A stretch of DNA of 64,000 nucleotides from JACMJL01 sp963791805 (GTDB taxonomy: Bacteria > Bacillota > Clostridia > Clostridiales > Clostridiaceae), in assembly GCA_963791805.1 (NCBI GenBank), contig CAWBTU010000006.1:1798001-1862000 (forward strand), written 5' to 3'. The notes below the pieces were generated by a model. The model saw only the letters and a program-made list of their open reading frames with translations, ran no database searches and was not told the origin of the DNA. Both the position numbers and the translations under genes were made by a program. Of this stretch, positions 60,283 to 64,000 are shown in pieces. Within the stretch, counting starts at the first letter, position 1. Every line of letters begins with the position of its first letter.

Positions 60283-60888
60283 TTATGTTCTCCAAGAAAA
60301 TAATCTTATATGTTTAAGCTGCGTTATTATTCGATTGCAGAATTTTTTTAACTTACTAGAATCATCTATTAACAGCGTAATATTTGACATTAGTGCAATT
60401 TTTTCTGCCACAGCTTCAATAGACATGTTATCTGTATCTATGTGTTGCTGGAAAATCTCATTTGATAATCCTTTTATGCATCTATCAATCTGCTTAGCTC
60501 CCCAGGAGTTTTTTCCATCACCTCTGCTTCTTAATCTTTTTAGTAATGTTTCCTTCGATGCCATTAAAGTAAAATGTTTTATTTCTACTCCAATATTACG
60601 TAAGGAGCCTACTATTTCATTAAAGTATTGAGGATTTACTATAGTCATTGGAATAATAAGTACTCCATTGTATTTTTCTTCAATTTCCTTTATAAAGGAT
60701 AAGTTTAACTCCCTCCAAATTTCATAATCTTGAAAATCGCTCTTTCTTATGCTTGTTGGAATATTTTTCGAGATAAAAAAGCCTAAGTTTTCAGGATCGT
60801 AAACATAGGAGTTAGGAATTCTTCTATTTAATTCAAATGCAGTTTGGGTTTTACCAGAGCCAAAGGCACCATTTATCCATATAATCAT
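60283..60888 (-). CDS. tmrB: TmrB-like ATP-binding protein
   Basis: A 201-residue P-loop protein very like TmrB of Bacillus subtilis, which gives resistance to tunicamycin: Walker A INGAFGSGKTQTAFEL, then VYDPENLGFFISKNIP and MTIVNPQYFNEIVGSLR, HFTLMASKETLLKRLRSRG and KNSWGAKQIDRCI. Start ATG has TAGGAG. Whether it protects from tunicamycin or another compound is not known. Confidence 0.88.
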   Translation of the reverse strand: MIIWINGAFGSGKTQTAFELNRRIPNSYVYDPENLGFFISKNIPTSIRKSDFQDYEIWRELNLSFIKEIEEKYNGVLIIPMTIVNPQYFNEIVGSLRNIGVEIKHFTLMASKETLLKRLRSRGDGKNSWGAKQIDRCIKGLSNEIFQQHIDTDNMSIEAVAEKIALMSNITLLIDDSSKLKKFCNRIITQLKHIRLFSWRT

Positions 60889-61010
60889 ATTATTATCTCC
60901 TAGTAAGCAACAGCTTTAGTTACACTAAATTCAAAATAATTTAACGATTATTATACCATAATATTACCATTTATGTTAATTCAGCTTCTATTCGTATATT
61001 GGGACATAAA

Positions 61011-61044
61011 GATACCGTAAAATTCATTCGAATAGTACGGTATC
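61011..61044 (-). terminator. Terminator of the tandem HD-domain gene
   Basis: GATACCGTA (61011-61019) pairs perfectly with TACGGTATC (61036-61044), 16-base loop, followed on the minus strand by TTTATG. About 40 bases past the stop at 61086. Confidence 0.6.
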
Positions 61045-61085
61045 TCATAGCTACATATTTTTTATTATTTACAAATTTTCCAGCA

Positions 61086-62369
61086 TTAAAAATTACTAAT
61101 CATGCTCTCATTTTTTATAGTTAAAAATCTCTTTTCATAAAAGTCTAAAGCTTTAGCTTGTTTCGCTTTTACTTGTATATTTATTGTTTCATAATTATCA
61201 AAAAGCACTTCAACAATCCTCTTATCCAATGATTTTTGATCTGCTTGTGTCTTTATAACTTTATAAATGCTATCCTTATCCATTCCTTTTCTATAGGGTC
61301 TATCCTCAGATATTGCAGTAAATATATCTGCGACGGTCATTATTCTAGAGCCCGTACAAATATCTTCATTAACTAAATGAAATGGATATCCACTTCCATC
61401 TAATTTTTCGTGATGGTAAGCAGCCCATTCAGCTATTCGTTGTAATCCACCAATAGAGTCTAATGTTTTGAAAGTATGATATGTGTGACATCTTATAATT
61501 GCATATTCACTATTAGTTAATTTACCAGGCTTTTCTAGTATATTGCTTGGTATTATCAATTTCCCTATATCATGAAAATTTCCTGCTATTCTCATTGACT
61601 TTACATCTACCTCTGATAGTCCAAAAAATTCAGATATTTTTACTGCACATTCTGATACCCCTGATGTATGAGTTGCAGTAAATCTTGATTTAAAATCTAT
61701 TAAATCTCGGTATAAGTTTGAAATTAACGATATATCTTCTAATCCTATTTGTACGTTTTTAAATTGTCCATTGTTCAATAACAAGGATTGTACTCGTGAG
61801 GAAGTTAAATCTAACCAGAAATCCTCCCTTTTAGATAACTCTACAAAACAATTTACTATTTTTTTATTGATTACTGTATCAGATAATTTTTTTATTATTT
61901 CTACAATATCATTACTTTGATGCAAAATATACTTATTTCTATCTATTAATCTCTCCACATAATCAGCTAATAAGATAATTTGAGAGCACATAGCCACTTG
62001 GTCTTCTAAGCCTTCTTCCCAAGTATTCCAATTTCTATGATGATTTCTTACTATCTTTGAAATATTCCTAAGCCATGGTATTTCTTCTAGTAAGAGTTCC
62101 CCCCTAATTGTATGAATATCTTCACTTACAGCTTCAAAATTGTGAACTGCTATTTTCTCTTCCACAGATACTGCGCCAATGTCATGTAATAAAGCAGCCG
62201 TAAAAATTTTTTGGGTTATTTCTGATTCTAAATCAGCATATTTAGCTAATTCAAGTGCAATGAAGGCAGTTCTATGTTGATGCTGTGCAATTAAAGGATT
62301 GGCTAGGTCAGTAACTTCTGAGAGAGATAATAATAAATTATCCATATTCACAAATAACTGTCTTTTCAT
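61086..62369 (-). CDS. Tandem HD / HD-GYP domain protein
   Basis: A 427-residue cytoplasmic protein with two HD domains. The first (about 25-160) has HQHRTAF, LLHDIGAVSV and NHHRNW; the second (about 235-400) is HD-GYP-like: FHDIGKLIIP, RCHTYHTF, YHHEKLDGSGYPF and MTVADIFTAISEDRPYRKG. Likely cleaves cyclic di-nucleotides. AAAGGAGC start. Alone. Confidence 0.88.
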   Translation of the reverse strand: MKRQLFVNMDNLLLSLSEVTDLANPLIAQHQHRTAFIALELAKYADLESEITQKIFTAALLHDIGAVSVEEKIAVHNFEAVSEDIHTIRGELLLEEIPWLRNISKIVRNHHRNWNTWEEGLEDQVAMCSQIILLADYVERLIDRNKYILHQSNDIVEIIKKLSDTVINKKIVNCFVELSKREDFWLDLTSSRVQSLLLNNGQFKNVQIGLEDISLISNLYRDLIDFKSRFTATHTSGVSECAVKISEFFGLSEVDVKSMRIAGNFHDIGKLIIPSNILEKPGKLTNSEYAIIRCHTYHTFKTLDSIGGLQRIAEWAAYHHEKLDGSGYPFHLVNEDICTGSRIMTVADIFTAISEDRPYRKGMDKDSIYKVIKTQADQKSLDKRIVEVLFDNYETINIQVKAKQAKALDFYEKRFLTIKNESMISNF

Positions 62370-62469
62370 AAATCCCGCTCCTTTTATATGATTTTGGAAA
62401 CATTATTATAACATATTTTTCAGTATGTTTCATTAACATCTCCTCATATACTAATTTCTAAATATTAAA

Positions 62470-62498
62470 AGCTGAACTTAATTATTTTAATATCAGCT
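62470..62498 (-). terminator. Terminator of the dienelactone hydrolase-like gene
   Basis: AGCTGA pairs with TCAGCT, with a long AT-rich loop, then TTTTAATATT on the minus strand. It overlaps the last bases of the gene at 62493. Confidence 0.55.
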
Positions 62499-63095
62499 CT
62501 TAACATTATTTATTAGAAATTTATCTACTAATCTAGCAGCTTCTTCAGCTGACTGTTCACTATAGTTCTTAGAAAATGGATCACTAAATCCATGTTTTCC
62601 TTCCAATATATGAACATCAACCTGCTGTTTTTTCAAAGAAGCAACTAGCTCCTTTACATCAAATGAGCTTTCTTCCTCTGAAAAAAGCAGTAAAGCAGGA
62701 CATTTGGGTGTTACCTTCACATAATTCCTAATTCGTGAACCATAATATCCTATAATGCCATTACATGTATCTTCTTCATCACTACATAACCATGCTATTG
62801 TGGCGCCTATACTATAACCTATTATAAATATATTCTTATATTTTTGTTTTGCCTTTACTAGTATCTGTTTTACTTCTTGAACAGCTAAATCGAATCCAAC
62901 ATTATTCATAAAATTATGATAAGCCTCTTCTTGCAAATCATATTTATATGGTTGATTTCTGATAATTAAATTAGGACATATAATATCATACCCTGCTTTA
63001 GAAAATCTTTTACAAACACTCTGAATATGTTGATTTATACCATATATTTCATGCAATACAATAATTGCTGAATTTGAATTATTAATAATCTCCAT
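62493..63095 (-). CDS. Dienelactone hydrolase-like alpha/beta hydrolase
   Basis: A 200-residue alpha/beta hydrolase of the dienelactone hydrolase family. The nucleophile elbow is GYSIGATIAW (serine in place of the cysteine of true dienelactone hydrolases), the histidine lies in GKHGFSDPF, and the oxyanion region VLHEIYGINQHIQ has the family's glutamate. Start ATG 63095 has AAAAGGTGG; the frame is open to 63104. Probably an esterase. Confidence 0.85.
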   Translation of the reverse strand: MEIINNSNSAIIVLHEIYGINQHIQSVCKRFSKAGYDIICPNLIIRNQPYKYDLQEEAYHNFMNNVGFDLAVQEVKQILVKAKQKYKNIFIIGYSIGATIAWLCSDEEDTCNGIIGYYGSRIRNYVKVTPKCPALLLFSEEESSFDVKELVASLKKQQVDVHILEGKHGFSDPFSKNYSEQSAEEAARLVDKFLINNVKS

Positions 63096-63291
63096 AACAT
63101 CCACCTTTTATAATATCTCCAGTAGGCTTTTTAATAGTATCTCTAATTAACTTTAATATCCACTATAACATAAATTTACTATTCTAATCAACTTGCCGAT
63201 GACTTTCTTTAGTTTCATTTCATAAAGAATATAATACATTAAAAATCTACTTATTTGAAAACTAGAAGTTTACACTTAATAGATACAAATA

Positions 63292-63340
63292 AAAGAACTA
63301 GCAACCGCTAGATTTAATAATCAAGCATTTCTAGTTCTTT
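63292..63340 (-). terminator. Terminator of the SDR gene
   Basis: AAAGAACTAG pairs with CTAGTTCTTT; followed on the minus strand by TTATTT. It lies 14 bases past the stop at 63354. Confidence 0.65.
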
Positions 63341-63353
63341 ATTCTTTATTCTT

Positions 63354-64000
63354 TTATTTTAATCCTCCCAGTACTTCCATAGATGGTCCTTTATCTTCAA
63401 ACATATTTTTCACTCTCAGACCAATAAGTGGATTGCTCTCTAGATGTGTCAATATATAGAATTTTTCATCTTCAATAGCCTTAAATATAGTTGGCCCAAT
63501 AGTATCAATAGGTATTCCATTTCTTATTACCTTATGTTTCAATGCTTCTTCTTCTTGATACATTTCACTTTGATAGTAAGGTTGACTTAAATCATTCTTA
63601 AATCTTTCAGGTCTATGTCTTTCACAGTTATCAAGATCTGTTTGAATAAAGCCCGGACAAAATACAGACATCTTTATCTTTTTAGTTACACATTGTAAAT
63701 CTAAATAAGTGGACTCTGTTAGGCCAACAGTTGCAAATTTTGAAGTGTGATAAGCTGATATTCCATTTAAGGCAACAAGCCCTGCTAAAGATGAAGTGTT
63801 TACAATGTGACAATCAGTATCTTGTTTTAACATTATTGGAATAAATACCTTTTCTCCATGAATAGCACCCCATACATTAGATTTCATTATCCACTCCCAG
63901 TCATTTAGTGAAAGCAGCCAAGCTGGACCAGGAATTACAACTCCTGCATTATTAAACAACAAATCAACATGTCCGAATCTTTCAATTGCCTTTTCTGCAA
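63354..64000 (-). CDS. SDR-family oxidoreductase, cut by window end
   Basis: Partial NAD(P)-dependent short-chain dehydrogenase; the reading frame continues past 64000 (AEKAIERFGHVDLLFNNAG). Visible are NNAG (structural motif), catalytic serine NTSSLAGL, and YHTSK (Y-x-x-x-K pair). The N-terminal GxxxGxG cofactor site is outside the window. The C-terminal part is longer than the minimum, including a FKNDLSQPYYQSEMYQEEE segment. Substrate unknown. Confidence 0.88.
   Translation of the reverse strand, partial: AEKAIERFGHVDLLFNNAGVVIPGPAWLLSLNDWEWIMKSNVWGAIHGEKVFIPIMLKQDTDCHIVNTSSLAGLVALNGISAYHTSKFATVGLTESTYLDLQCVTKKIKMSVFCPGFIQTDLDNCERHRPERFKNDLSQPYYQSEMYQEEEALKHKVIRNGIPIDTIGPTIFKAIEDEKFYILTHLESNPLIGLRVKNMFEDKGPSMEVLGGLK

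Overview
The window is AT-rich and gene-dense. Purine-rich Shine-Dalgarno sites are strong, GTG and TTG starts are frequent, and most genes are on the minus strand. Gene content (2-hydroxyacyl-CoA dehydratase, Feo iron uptake, many two-component, HD-GYP and chemosensory proteins, sugar O-acetyltransferase) fits a Firmicute of the class Clostridia, probably Clostridium in the broad sense. This is inference from gene content and style. I saw no rRNA, tRNA or CRISPR array.

Layout: 0-5 kb holds a sugar acetyltransferase, a DUF3888 protein, a 37-residue hydrophobic peptide gene and a two-subunit 2-hydroxyacyl-CoA dehydratase without its activator. 5-7.8 kb holds a repeat-rich regulatory stretch, a lipoprotein and a DUF4003 protein. 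7.8-18.3 kb is an accessory zone with three full copies and one fragment of an Rpn-type PD-(D/E)XK nuclease gene. These are interleaved with an ABC-2 exporter, a divergent two-component system and a GGDEF/HD-GYP membrane protein. 18.4-24 kb is an ABC exporter (ATPase plus FtsX-type permease) with a second two-component system. 24-27.7 kb has a decayed chemoreceptor, a 53-residue protein, an sdpR/sdpI pair with clear operators, and a PiT/DUF47 phosphate transport pair.

The most notable locus is 28.0-33.5 kb, a complete RiPP (ribosomally made, modified peptide) cluster read right to left from a strong promoter. It encodes an ABC exporter split by a frameshift at seven A residues, a cytoplasmic subtilisin-like protease, a 707-residue radical SAM maturase that looks like two maturase proteins fused, a CXXX-type modification helper, and a 54-residue precursor missed by ordinary gene calling. 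The precursor has eight cysteines in a mirror-symmetric spacing (3-3-2-2-2-3-3).

33.6-46.7 kb holds a serine hydrolase with TPRs, a deleted metallo-hydrolase, a MoxR/DUF58/DUF4129 operon, a tautomerase-SdpI-tautomerase cluster, Nudix, deformylase, cupin, acetyltransferase and lipoprotein genes, and a Uma2 nuclease that has lost its core. 47.5-50.6 kb is a reduced chemosensory operon (two CheW, a CheA-like protein without phosphotransfer domain, a PocR receptor) flanked on both sides by related palindromes. 51.3 kb has a ~200 nt MITE-like palindrome. 52.8-57.7 kb is a feo iron locus under a Fur box, with an HD-GYP protein, a DUF2325 protein, a truncated Fur gene and a FeoC-like protein. The rest holds an orphan Phd antitoxin, nitroreductase, VOC, GNAT, TmrB-like, tandem-HD, dienelactone hydrolase-like and SDR genes, the last running off the window.
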